From NCBI GenBank assembly GCA_023430845.1, contig JAEYYJ010000158.1, forward strand, positions 1-7,251: 7,251 bases of DNA, read 5' to 3'. The notes below the pieces were generated by a model. It did no database searches and had not been told where the DNA came from. It saw only the letters and a program-made list of their open reading frames with translations. This DNA is from Pseudomonadota bacterium (lineage in GTDB: Bacteria > Pseudomonadota > Alphaproteobacteria > Rhizobiales > Hyphomicrobiaceae). The translations under genes and the position numbers were made by a program. Shown here one piece after another: positions 1-6,651 of this stretch. Every line of letters begins with the position of its first letter. Within the stretch, counting starts at the first letter, position 1.

Positions 1-1085
1 GCGAGGAGGACTGGCTCGAAAGCGCGAGCCGCGAAGTTCGCGCCGTGCGTTCGGCGGTGGGCCTCACGGATGTTTCCACACTCGGCAAAATCGATATCCA
101 GGGACCGGATGCGGCGATACTGCTCGATCGCGTGTACTGCAATACATTCTCGACGCTGCAGGTTGGGCGCGCGCGCTACGGCGTGATGCTGCGCGAGGAC
201 GGCTTCGTCATGGACGACGGCACGACATCGCGGTTTGCCCCCGATCATTTCGTGATGACGACGACGACAGCCAACGCCGTCGGCCTCATGCGGCATCTCG
301 AGTTCTGCCATCAGGGCCTGTGGCCGGATCTTGATGTGCAGATGGCGAGCATTTCCGAGCAGTGGGCGCAGATGGCCATCGCAGGTCCGAAGTCGCGCGA
401 AACGCTCGCGCGCATCGTCGATCGCCAGCATGAAATCTCCGATGGGGCTTTCCCTTATTTGACGGCGCGCGAGATCACGATCCTCGGCGGCACGCGCGCG
501 CGCCTCTTTCGCATCTCCTATTCGGGTGAGCTGGCCTATGAACTGGCGGTGCCTGCGGGCGTCGGCTCGGCCGTTGCGAAAGCGATCATGGAGTCCGGCA
601 AGGATCTCGGCATTCAGCCTTATGGCCTCGAAGCCATGGGCATTATGCGCATCGAAAAGGGGCACGTCGCCGGCAACGAGATCAACGGACAGACGACGGC
701 GCGCGATCTCGGTCTCGGCAAAATGATGTCCAGGAAGAAGGATTACATCGGCCGCGTGCTCGCGGAGCGGCCAGCACTGGTCGCGCCCGACCGCTGGGGC
801 CTGGTTGGATTGAAGCCGGTGGATTGGACCAACCGCATTCGGGCTGGAGCGCATCTCATACCGGTAGGCGCCGCTGCGACCACAGCGAACGACCAAGGTT
901 ATGTGACCTCCGTTGCTTTCTCGCCGACGTTCGAACGCTGGATTGGGCTCGGGTTGATCGCAGGCGGTGCATCGAAGCACGGCACGCGCGTGCGTCTCGT
1001 CGATCTGCTGCGCGGCACAGATGTCGAGGCGGAGGTGTGCGACCCCGTGTTCTACGATCCCAAGGGAGAGCGCCTCCATGGCTGA
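1..1085 (+). CDS. soxA: Sarcosine oxidase subunit alpha, C-terminal part (5' end outside window)
   Basis: Large subunit of heterotetrameric sarcosine oxidase, a cytoplasmic enzyme that demethylates sarcosine to glycine and transfers the one-carbon unit to tetrahydrofolate, with hydrogen peroxide as by-product. The frame is open from base 3, so the gene enters from the left; 360 residues are visible, about a third of the roughly 1000-residue family length. What is visible is the GcvT-like folate-binding aminomethyltransferase module and its C-terminal barrel domain. Diagnostic motifs are SYSGELAYE (near 519-545), MRIEKGH (near 645-665) and GNEINGQTTARDLGLG (near 672-719). The GTG at 45 is an internal valine, because homology continues upstream of it (EEDWLESASREVRA). 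The N-terminal NAD/FAD-binding part is not seen. The immediately following soxG separates it from a stand-alone GcvT or dimethylglycine dehydrogenase. The stop TGA at 1083-1085 lies inside soxG, suggesting an operon with translational coupling. Confidence 0.95.
   Translation, partial: EEDWLESASREVRAVRSAVGLTDVSTLGKIDIQGPDAAILLDRVYCNTFSTLQVGRARYGVMLREDGFVMDDGTTSRFAPDHFVMTTTTANAVGLMRHLEFCHQGLWPDLDVQMASISEQWAQMAIAGPKSRETLARIVDRQHEISDGAFPYLTAREITILGGTRARLFRISYSGELAYELAVPAGVGSAVAKAIMESGKDLGIQPYGLEAMGIMRIEKGHVAGNEINGQTTARDLGLGKMMSRKKDYIGRVLAERPALVAPDRWGLVGLKPVDWTNRIRAGAHLIPVGAAATTANDQGYVTSVAFSPTFERWIGLGLIAGGASKHGTRVRLVDLLRGTDVEAEVCDPVFYDPKGERLHG
1063..1070 (+). promoter_or_regulatory. Ribosome binding site of soxG
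   Basis: AGGGAGAG ends 7 bases before the ATG at 1078, inside the last codons of soxA. It fixes the soxG start, which would otherwise be ambiguous because the soxG frame is open further upstream. Confidence 0.7.
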
Positions 1086-1677
1086 TCGCGCGATAGAAAA
1101 CCAATCATCACTCGCGGGACTCGCCAACCCCGGGGCGCTCGGCGCCGCAACCGCCAATCCTGGCGTGCGCATTCGCGAGATCACCGAGTTCGCGGCGATC
1201 ACTGTGATCGCACGGCGCGGGTGCGCCGCCGATGTTGCTGCTATCCTCTCGCGCCATGTCGGCAGCCCGATCGCCGATGCCGCCAAGCGCGCAGGAGGCG
1301 CGGCGCTCTCGGTCACCGGTACGGCGCCAGGGCAGTGGCTTGTCGTGTCGCGCGGTGCTGGCAATCAGCTCGACAACGTACGCGCCGAACTGAGCGAGAT
1401 CGCGGCGGTCACGGATCAGGGCGATGGTCGACTCATCATCGAGGTGTCCGGCGTACGCGCGCGCGCTGCGCTCGCAAAGGGCATTGCGGTCGATCTCGAC
1501 GCGAACGTGTTCGAAACCGGGGATGCCGCGCAAACGAGTGCAGCCCATATCGGCTTGCAGATCGCGCTGATGGACGAGACGCCAACGTTCGAGATCATCT
1601 CCGCGCGAAGCACGGCCGAGAGTTTCTGGTCGTGGCTCGTCGCATCGGCCGCCGAATACGGCATCGAGGTGGTTTGA
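1078..1677 (+). CDS. soxG: Sarcosine oxidase subunit gamma
   Basis: Small subunit of heterotetrameric sarcosine oxidase, 199 residues, within the usual 180-210 range. Members resemble the GcvT fold and pack against the alpha subunit; no catalytic residues of its own are known to me. Visible family features are the N-terminal stretch REITEFAAITVIARRG, a central GQWLVVSRG segment and the C-terminal part FEIISARSTAESFWSWLVASAAEYG. The frame is open upstream of 1078, but ATG 1078 is chosen because it has a good ribosome binding site at 1063-1070 and gives the expected length. It overlaps soxA by 8 bases, so the two are almost certainly cotranscribed. The gene ends 9 bases before the stop of the convergent phytase-like gene. 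Identification rests on position after soxA plus recalled family resemblance; gamma subunits are weakly conserved. Confidence 0.92.
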   Translation: MADRAIENQSSLAGLANPGALGAATANPGVRIREITEFAAITVIARRGCAADVAAILSRHVGSPIADAAKRAGGAALSVTGTAPGQWLVVSRGAGNQLDNVRAELSEIAAVTDQGDGRLIIEVSGVRARAALAKGIAVDLDANVFETGDAAQTSAAHIGLQIALMDETPTFEIISARSTAESFWSWLVASAAEYGIEVV

Positions 1678-1678
1678 G

Positions 1679-1697
1679 CGTCGCCGCTATCGCGACG
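1679..1697. terminator. Weak hairpin between convergent soxG and phytase-like gene
   Basis: CGTCGC (1679-1684) pairs perfectly with GCGACG (1692-1697) across a 7-base loop. It starts just after the soxG stop and overlaps the last codons of the opposing gene. There is no T-tract on either strand, so it is only a possible bidirectional terminator or convergence-point hairpin; a 6-bp stem can arise by chance in DNA this GC-rich. Confidence 0.25.
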
Positions 1698-2784
1698 TGG
1701 ACTTCGCACCACGTGGCTGCAGCGTGAACTGCAGCAGCAGATTGCGCTGGAGGAACTTGTTGAAGTTGTCGTCCGACATGAGGGTGATGACGGTTTCGCC
1801 GCCCGGCGCCTTGTGGACGGCAATGGCCTCCATGTTGTCGATCTCGTAGCTCATGTCCGACTGGATCAACGTCTCGCCGTCGATGACGCGGCCGGGCTTG
1901 AGCTCATCCGCCGCGATGAGCCGCAAGCGCATCCGCACGCCCTCGGTATAGCGAAAGCGCCGCTCGAGGATCAGTACCGAGCCATCATCCAACGCTGCGG
2001 CGCCGGTCAGCGCGAAGCCACCGATGTCCTTTATGGCGAGCCGCTGCGGTGCGCCTCGGCCGAGCAGCCATCCTGAATGATGATCGTTGGCGTCGCGGAA
2101 ATCCTCGGCGAGCGCCAGGATGGCGCCGCGGAAAGTCCCGCCCCGAATGACAGTTACGGCTTCAAGTCCGCTGTTGCTTCGCATGCGCCTGGCATCCGGC
2201 GGCAGCGCAACGAGCCCGGTCGGCCGGCCCAGCACCCCATCGACGACGGTATGTCGCGCGAGGCGATGATTGCGTTCGAAAGCGACGAGCGCGACGCCCT
2301 TCTTGAGCGTGCCAGAGAGGAGCGCGATCTCCTCTGCGTCGGCATCACGCTTGCGCGCCAGTGGACGACCGTTGAGCGCGAGAATCGGTCCCATGCGCGC
2401 CTTCACGATATCGCGCGGAGCCGTGCCCTTGTATGCGATCTCCGCGGAGAGCCAGTGGCCCTGATCCGATACCGCCAGAATGCTCCGACCGTCGGGCGCC
2501 ATGATGAGACCGGAGAAGCCGCCGAAGCGTACATCCGGCGACGTCAACACCAGCCCACCGCGGAATTCGAGCCGCCCGAAAGTCTTCGTGCCGGCCAGCG
2601 CTCGCTGATAGCTCTCCAGCGGACGCGCCGAGACCTCGACTGCTGAGATCGCAACGGCCGCTGCAGCCTTCTTCGGTTGAGCGCCGGCAGGCGCACCAGA
2701 GCCGATCACCAGAGCGGCGAACAGAACGACGAAAGAGGTGCGCACGGCGCTAATGGCCTTCCGAGCGAACGATGCTGACTTCAT
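1687..2784 (-). CDS. Exported esterase-like activity of phytase family protein
   Basis: Predicted secreted protein of 365 residues resembling the esterase-like activity of phytase family (Pfam PF13449), a beta-propeller-type domain whose substrate is unknown for most members. Residues 1-35 form a signal peptide: basic KSASFARKA, a hydrophobic core TSFVVLFAALVIG and a cleavage site after AGA, so it should act in the periplasm or outside. Family-like motifs are FGGFSGLIMAPDG (near 87-99), AVSDQGHW (near 104-111), SYEIDNMEAIAV (near 312-323) and MSDDNFN (near 336-342) close to the C-terminus. The frame is open for another 30 codons, to ATG 2874, but those would run across the cobT terminator. 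ATG 2784 has AGGA at 2792-2795 with a 7-base gap and puts the signal peptide at the N-terminus; ATG 2799 is a weaker alternative. It is separated from cobT by a terminator, so a role in B12 synthesis should not be inferred. Phytase activity itself is unproven. Confidence 0.85.
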   Translation of the reverse strand: MKSASFARKAISAVRTSFVVLFAALVIGSGAPAGAQPKKAAAAVAISAVEVSARPLESYQRALAGTKTFGRLEFRGGLVLTSPDVRFGGFSGLIMAPDGRSILAVSDQGHWLSAEIAYKGTAPRDIVKARMGPILALNGRPLARKRDADAEEIALLSGTLKKGVALVAFERNHRLARHTVVDGVLGRPTGLVALPPDARRMRSNSGLEAVTVIRGGTFRGAILALAEDFRDANDHHSGWLLGRGAPQRLAIKDIGGFALTGAAALDDGSVLILERRFRYTEGVRMRLRLIAADELKPGRVIDGETLIQSDMSYEIDNMEAIAVHKAPGGETVITLMSDDNFNKFLQRNLLLQFTLQPRGAKSTSR

Positions 2785-2791
2785 GCACGGG

Positions 2792-2795
2792 TCCT
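2792..2795 (-). promoter_or_regulatory. Ribosome binding site deciding the phytase-like gene start
   Basis: On the minus strand AGGA lies 7 bases before ATG 2784. The alternative ATG at 2799 has no comparable purine-rich site, so 2784 is preferred. Confidence 0.55.
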
Positions 2796-2825
2796 GCATA
2801 ACGAGGTCGCCACGGTGTGAATATG

Positions 2826-2853
2826 AAAAACGCCGGCAAGCTGAATGCCGGCG
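2826..2853 (-). terminator. Rho-independent terminator of the J-domain protein-cobS-cobT unit
   Basis: On the minus strand, CGCCGGC (2853-2847) pairs perfectly with GCCGGCG (2837-2831) across a 9-base loop, followed at once by five T residues (plus-strand A-tract 2826-2830). This is the classical intrinsic terminator layout. It lies about 30 bases past the cobT stop and 41 bases before the start of the phytase-like gene, so it probably ends the cob transcript. It implies separate transcription, or attenuated read-through, for the phytase-like gene. Confidence 0.8.
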
Positions 2854-2882
2854 CATCACACGCACTGCACGCATCGAAGTGT

Positions 2883-4763
2883 TTAGCGCCGCGAACCGGG
2901 CGCCGCAGACCGCCCACGCGCCGGACCGTTCGTCTCCTCGAACAGCTCGACGAGCTTGTCCGTCATGGCACCGGCAAGCTCGCTCGGATCCGTGATCGTC
3001 ACGGCGCGGCGATAGTACCGTGTCACGTCGTGGCCGATGCCGATTGCGATCAGCTCCACCGGCGACTTGTTCTCGATTTCCTCGATAACCTGACGGAGAT
3101 GCCGCTCCAGATAGCAGCCCGTATTCACCGACAGGGTCGAATCATCGACCGGCGCACCGTCCGAGATCATCATTAGAATGCGGCGATGCTCGGACCGCCC
3201 GAGCATGCGATTGTGCGCCCAGGCCAGCGCCTCGCCGTCGATGTTCTCCTTGAGCAGGCCTTCCCGCATCATAAGCGCGAGCGACTGCTTGGAGCGACGC
3301 CACGGCGAATCGGCCCGCTTGTAGACGATGTGGCGAAGATCATTGAGACGTCCGGGCGCGGCAGGCTTGCCGGCAGCGAGCCATGCTTCGCGCGACTGGC
3401 CACCCTTCCAGGCGCGCGTCGTGAAGCCGAGGATCTCTACCTTGACGCCGCAGCGTTCGAGCGTGCGGGCGAGGATATCCGCGCAGCAGGCGGCAACCAT
3501 GATCGGCCGCCCGCGCATGGAGCCCGAGTTGTCGATCAGCAGCGTCACCACAGTGTCGCGGAAATCGGTGTCGCGCTCGTGCTTGAACGAGAGCGCGTGC
3601 ATGGGATCGATGACGACGCGCGTGAGCCTCGCCGTATCGAGCTGACCTTCCTCGAGATCGAAGTCCCAGGCGCGATTCTGCTGCGCGAGCAGCTTGCGCT
3701 GCAGGCGGTTCGCGAGCCGCGAAACGGCGCCGGAAAGATTGCGCAGCTCCTTGTCGAGGAAGGCGCGCAGACGCTCGAGCTCGTCGGGCGTCGATAGATC
3801 GACGGCCTCGATCTCCTCGTCGAAAGTCTTGTTGAAGACCTTGTAGCCGAAGCGCTCGGGGTCATCGAGAACGCTGGTATTGGGCCGCCAGGGCTCGTTG
3901 GTCTCCGCGCTCTCGTCGCCTTCCGCGTCGAGGTCAAAGTCCTCGGTCTCGCCGGCATCGGAGGCCTCAGTGGTCTCGCCTTCCTCGCCCTCGGCCTGCT
4001 GCTCGTCGTTCGGCTGCTCGTCGGCCTCGGCGCCCTCGTCGCTGTCCTGCGACTCGGACTCTCCACCGTCGGGCTGCTGCTCGTCGTCGCTCTCGCCCTC
4101 TTCCTTCTCGCCGTCGGCAAGCTCCTCGGAGAGCTCGAGGTCGCGCAGCATGTCGCGCATCAGCCGGCCGAACTTGGTCTGGCTGGTTGCTGCATCACCC
4201 ATCTTCTCGAGCGTCGTGGCAGCGCGCTCCTCGATCCACGGGCGCCACAGGTCGACAAGTGCCTGCGCCGAAGCGGGCGGCTTGAGGCCTGTCAGGCGTT
4301 CACGCACGATCAGCGAAAGGGCATCCTCGATCGGCGCCTCGGCACGCTCGGTCACATGGGCGAAGCGGCCATGGGCGTACTGATCCTCCACCTTCGCGGT
4401 GAGGTTCGACGCCATGCCTTGCATACGATTGCAGCCGATCGCCTCGACGCGGGCGCGCTCGACCGCCTCGAACACCGAGCGGGCCGGGCCCGCTCCTGGA
4501 ACGAGGCGCTTGTGCAGCTTCTCGTCGTGCATGGCCGCCGTCAGCGCGAGACTGTCGGCCCAGCCACGGATGACCGCGATCTCCTTCTTCGAAGGTGTGC
4601 GCGAAGGCTCCGGGAGCTGCATCGCCTTGCCGTCGAGCTCGGGCTTTCCCGGTGCGTAGGTGACCTGCATCTCGCCGTCGGCGGCGATGGCGCGCGCGCA
4701 AAGACCGAGCACGCGCTTGAACGGCTCGGTCGGCGCTTCTTTCTTCTTCGGAGGAGTGGCCAC
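2883..4763 (-). CDS. cobT: Cobaltochelatase subunit CobT
   Basis: VWA-domain subunit of the aerobic cobaltochelatase CobNST, which inserts Co2+ into hydrogenobyrinic acid a,c-diamide with ATP hydrolysis by the CobS-CobT complex in the cytoplasm. This is the chelatase CobT, not the nicotinate-nucleotide phosphoribosyltransferase of the same name. It has 626 residues, the normal family length. The order is: conserved N-terminal helical region (1-210), a very acidic linker (about 213-290), a CobT core segment (about 300-400) and a C-terminal VWA domain (about 404-605). The metal-binding MIDAS motif DNSGSM is at 411-416, with a further conserved SDGAP at 534-538. The start is GTG 4763: no upstream alternative fits the 26-base gap to cobS, and the next methionine (residue 32) would remove the conserved [15 protein letters not shown] segment. 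The ribosome binding site is weak (GGAA about 10 bases upstream). It lies downstream of cobS in the same unit, so the cobS nonsense codon could reduce its expression by polarity. Confidence 0.97.
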   Translation of the reverse strand: MATPPKKKEAPTEPFKRVLGLCARAIAADGEMQVTYAPGKPELDGKAMQLPEPSRTPSKKEIAVIRGWADSLALTAAMHDEKLHKRLVPGAGPARSVFEAVERARVEAIGCNRMQGMASNLTAKVEDQYAHGRFAHVTERAEAPIEDALSLIVRERLTGLKPPASAQALVDLWRPWIEERAATTLEKMGDAATSQTKFGRLMRDMLRDLELSEELADGEKEEGESDDEQQPDGGESESQDSDEGAEADEQPNDEQQAEGEEGETTEASDAGETEDFDLDAEGDESAETNEPWRPNTSVLDDPERFGYKVFNKTFDEEIEAVDLSTPDELERLRAFLDKELRNLSGAVSRLANRLQRKLLAQQNRAWDFDLEEGQLDTARLTRVVIDPMHALSFKHERDTDFRDTVVTLLIDNSGSMRGRPIMVAACCADILARTLERCGVKVEILGFTTRAWKGGQSREAWLAAGKPAAPGRLNDLRHIVYKRADSPWRRSKQSLALMMREGLLKENIDGEALAWAHNRMLGRSEHRRILMMISDGAPVDDSTLSVNTGCYLERHLRQVIEEIENKSPVELIAIGIGHDVTRYYRRAVTITDPSELAGAMTDKLVELFEETNGPARGRSAAPGSRR

Positions 4764-4789
4764 GCGGCTATCGTTCCGGTGTTAGCGCC

Positions 4790-5842
4790 TCAGCTCAGCG
4801 CGACGTTGGCTGCGCTTTCGGGAAGTTCCTCGCCAAAGCAGCGCTGAAAGAACTCCGCGACCAATGGGCGCTCGAGCTCGTCGCACTTGTTGAGGAACGT
4901 CATGCGGAACGCGAAACCGACATTGCCGAAGATCTCGGCGTTCTCAGCCCATGTCAGCACCGTACGCGGGCTCATCACGGTCGATAGATCGCCGTTGATG
5001 AAAGCCTGTCGCGTCAGGTCAGCGACCCGCACCATATTGTTCACGACCTTCTTCTTGGCGTCGCTCTTCTGGAAGGCCTTGGCCTTGGAGAGAACAATGC
5101 CGACCTCGTCGTCGTGCGGCAGGTAGTTGAGCGTCGCGACGATCGACCAGCGGTCCATCTGGCCCTGGGTGATCTGCTGCGTGCCGTGATAGAGGCCCGA
5201 CGTGTCGCCGAGACCGATCGTGTTGGTCGTCGAGAACAGGCGGAAAGCCGGATGCGGCCGGATGACCTTCGACTGATCGAGCAGCGTCAGCTTACCCGAG
5301 ACTTCGAGCACGCGCTGAATGACGAACATGACGTCCGGACGGCCGGCATCGTACTCGTCGAAAACGAGAGCAACGTTGTTCTGAAGCGCCCAGGGCAGGA
5401 TGCCCTCGCGGAACTCGGTGACCTGCTTGCCGTCCTTCAGCACGATCGCGTCCTTGCCGACGAGATCGATGCGCGAGACGTGGCTGTCGAGGTTGACGCG
5501 CACGCACGGCCAGTTGAGCCGCGCGGCCACCTGCTCGATGGGCGTCGACTAACCGGTGCCGTGATAGCCCTGGATCAACACGCGGCGGTTGTGCTTGAAG
5601 CCGGCGAGGATGGCGAGGGGCACTTCCCGATTGAAGAGATAATCGGGGTCGAGGTCGGGCACGTGCTCGTCAGCCTTGGAATAGGCCGGAACTTCGAGAT
5701 CGCTGTCGATATTGAAGACCTGCCGGACAGACAGCTTCATGTCCGGAAGATTGGCGGCTGGCGCGCCGGCCGCGCTTGATGACGTGCGCATTTCCATGGG
5801 GTTCCCAATCAAATCGCCCAGCTGCCGCAAAAACCTCGACAT
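4790..5842 (-). pseudogene. cobS: Cobaltochelatase subunit CobS, interrupted by an amber codon at the Walker A lysine
   Basis: AAA+ ATPase subunit of aerobic cobaltochelatase CobNST. Read through the stop, the frame is 350 codons, near the usual 325-335 plus a short N-terminal extension. Family hallmarks are DMKLSVRQVFNIDSDLEVPAY (from about residue 34), HVPDLDPDYLF (60-70), Walker A GYHGTG (92-97), then TAG as codon 98 (5549-5551) where the lysine of GKST belongs, then [22 protein letters not shown], Walker [11 protein letters not shown] (about 158-167), [19 protein letters not shown] and [18 protein letters not shown]. No other stop or frameshift is visible. As written, two fragments result: residues 1-97, and a possible restart at GTG 5530 (residue 105) that lacks the P-loop; neither could hydrolyse ATP. 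The start may be ATG 5842 or ATG 5797 (residue 16), since no clear ribosome binding site is seen for either. A sequencing error restoring AAG is the simplest alternative to a true pseudogene. Confidence 0.95.
5549..5551 (-). other. In-frame amber codon replacing the Walker A lysine of CobS
   Basis: The minus-strand codon TAG sits between GGT (Gly97) and TCG (Ser99). One base explains it: with T rather than A at plus-strand position 5551 the codon would be AAG (lysine), restoring the expected GYHGTGKST P-loop. Confidence 0.95.
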
Positions 5843-5844
5843 GG

Positions 5845-5872
5845 TGCAACTCGGTTCGAGTGCACTCGGTTC
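5845..5872. repeat. Palindrome and imperfect direct repeat upstream of cobS
   Basis: The 42-base gap between the J-domain gene and the cobS start contains a perfect 12-base palindrome, CGAGTGCACTCG (5857-5868). It also holds an overlapping direct repeat, TGCAACTCGGTTC (5845-5857) and TGCACTCGGTTC (5861-5872), which differs by one base insertion. It could be a repressor operator or an RNA hairpin regulating cobS translation. No known operator consensus was recognised. Confidence 0.5.
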
Positions 5873-5884
5873 AGGCTCGGAGGA

Positions 5885-6502
5885 TTAGGCCAGGCCAGAT
5901 TGCTTCAAGTAATTATAGGCCTGGAGAATTTCGCGCAACTTTTCCTCAGAGCGGCTGTCGCCGCCGTTGGCATCCGGATGGTGTATTTTCACCAATTCCT
6001 TAAAGCGCGTCTTGATATCTTGAGGCGTGGCGTCGTCGCGCAGGTCTAGGACGCGGAGCGATTTCTGCTCCAGGGGCTTCAACTGGCGTCGGAACGTCGA
6101 AGTCTCAGTTCGGGACGAGCGGGGCTTGCGAGGCGCCCTCGCAGTCGCCTGGACGCGGGCAGCAGCTTCGGCCGTCCGGCCCTCATCGCGCGCACCATGG
6201 GCCCAGGCGTTCGCGCCCGTCTTCCAGGTGGGACGATGGCCCGTCAGCGCGTCCTTGCGGAAGTTGCTGACTTCCGCGTCGCTCATGCCCTCGAAGTAGT
6301 TGTAGTCGGCATTGTACTGACGGACATGATCCACGCAGAAGTGGAAAAATTCGCCGTCACGGCCACGGCCCTTCGGCGCCCTGTGAGCGCCGGGCTTGTC
6401 GCAACCCTTCCACTGACAAAGCGGTGCGCGCTCCTCCTTCTTGGCGCCTTGGCGCTTGGAGGAGACGCGGATGCTGTCGAAGTATTTCGATTCCAGTTTC
6501 AT
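5885..6502 (-). CDS. Zinc-cluster and J-domain protein (DnaJ family, type with C-terminal J domain)
   Basis: Cytoplasmic protein of 205 residues with a J domain at its C-terminus, expected to stimulate the ATPase of an Hsp70 (DnaK). The J domain spans about 145-203 (SLRVLDLRDDATPQDIKTRFKELV) with the essential HPD at 175-177, followed by ANGGD. The N-terminal half has a possible metal site: C29-x4-C34, then HRAPKGR (40-46) and FHFC-x2-H (53-59). Next come the conserved YNYFEGMSD (67-75) and TGHRPTWKTG (87-96), then a basic low-complexity linker (about 105-145). It lacks the G/F and cysteine-repeat regions of true DnaJ. ATG 6502 gives the family start MKLESKYFD; the frame also opens at a TTG (6538), but those 12 codons look non-coding and overlap a candidate promoter. 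It is the first gene of the unit with cobS and cobT. The client is unknown; a role in assembling a metal enzyme such as the chelatase is only a guess from position. Confidence 0.93.
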   Translation of the reverse strand: MKLESKYFDSIRVSSKRQGAKKEERAPLCQWKGCDKPGAHRAPKGRGRDGEFFHFCVDHVRQYNADYNYFEGMSDAEVSNFRKDALTGHRPTWKTGANAWAHGARDEGRTAEAAARVQATARAPRKPRSSRTETSTFRRQLKPLEQKSLRVLDLRDDATPQDIKTRFKELVKIHHPDANGGDSRSEEKLREILQAYNYLKQSGLA

Positions 6503-6538
6503 TGTCTGAATTATGAGGGTTGGCGCAGCCCGAAACAA
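6503..6538 (-). promoter_or_regulatory. Candidate sigma70-type promoter of the J-domain protein-cobS-cobT unit
   Basis: On the minus strand, TTGTTT (6538-6533) is followed after exactly 17 bases by CATAAT (6515-6510), each a 4-5 of 6 match to the consensus elements. Only 7 bases separate the -10 element from ATG 6502, so transcription would begin at or almost at the start codon, giving a leaderless or nearly leaderless message. The lack of any Shine-Dalgarno sequence before 6502 agrees with this. The assignment is by eye only. Confidence 0.4.
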
Positions 6539-6582
6539 GGCGGCAAGAAAACGCTTGATTTCCGTCGTGACTGTGCGGTCAA

Positions 6583-6646
6583 TCTCTTAATAGGCCCTTT
6601 CGGGCATATCGCGGTGATGCCGCTCAAGAGCACTTTCTTTAAGAGA
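6583..6646 (+). promoter_or_regulatory. Possible structured 5' leader of bolA that pairs with its ribosome binding site
   Basis: TCTCTTAA (6583-6590) is the exact reverse complement of TTAAGAGA (6639-6646), whose AAGAGA is the bolA ribosome binding site. Between the arms are two small hairpins: GCCC/GGGC (6594-6605, loop TTTC) and GCGG/CCGC (6611-6623, loop TGATG). Together they could form a three-way junction that hides the ribosome binding site. A second AAGAG at 6626-6630 could pair with the same upstream arm, giving an alternative fold. This depends on the transcript starting upstream of 6583, which the sequence does not prove. Confidence 0.35.
6641..6646 (+). promoter_or_regulatory. Ribosome binding site of bolA
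   Basis: AAGAGA lies 5 bases before ATG 6652, supporting that start. It is also the 3' arm of the inverted repeat described for the bolA leader. Confidence 0.55.
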
Positions 6647-6651
6647 CAAAA

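Noticed and set aside
2077..2646. 189-residue plus-strand frame opposite the phytase-like gene
   Set aside because: The minus-strand protein has a signal peptide and family motifs over the same bases; the plus frame is Arg/Glu-rich with no recognisable domain.
3880..4383. Serine-rich 167-residue plus-strand frame inside cobT
   Set aside because: It is the antisense reading of GAG/GAC-rich codons in the CobT acidic linker; the low complexity is a direct product of that.
4790..5530. Treating the CobS fragment starting at GTG 5530 as a normal gene
   Set aside because: The GTG is an internal valine of a longer conserved frame, and the fragment lacks the P-loop; the gene is better described as one interrupted cobS.
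5549..5551. Pyrrolysine or another specific recoding of UAG
   Set aside because: The expected residue is the ATP-binding lysine, no pyl genes or recoding element are visible, and such use is not known for this family; a single-base error or mutation is simpler.
5843..5884. Cobalamin riboswitch upstream of cobS
   Set aside because: The gap is only 42 bases, far too short, and no B12-box-like sequence was seen there or in 6503-6651.
6503..6538. TTG start at 6538 for the J-domain protein
   Set aside because: The 12 extra codons precede the family-typical MKLESKYFD start, the codon is rarely used, and the stretch coincides with a candidate promoter.
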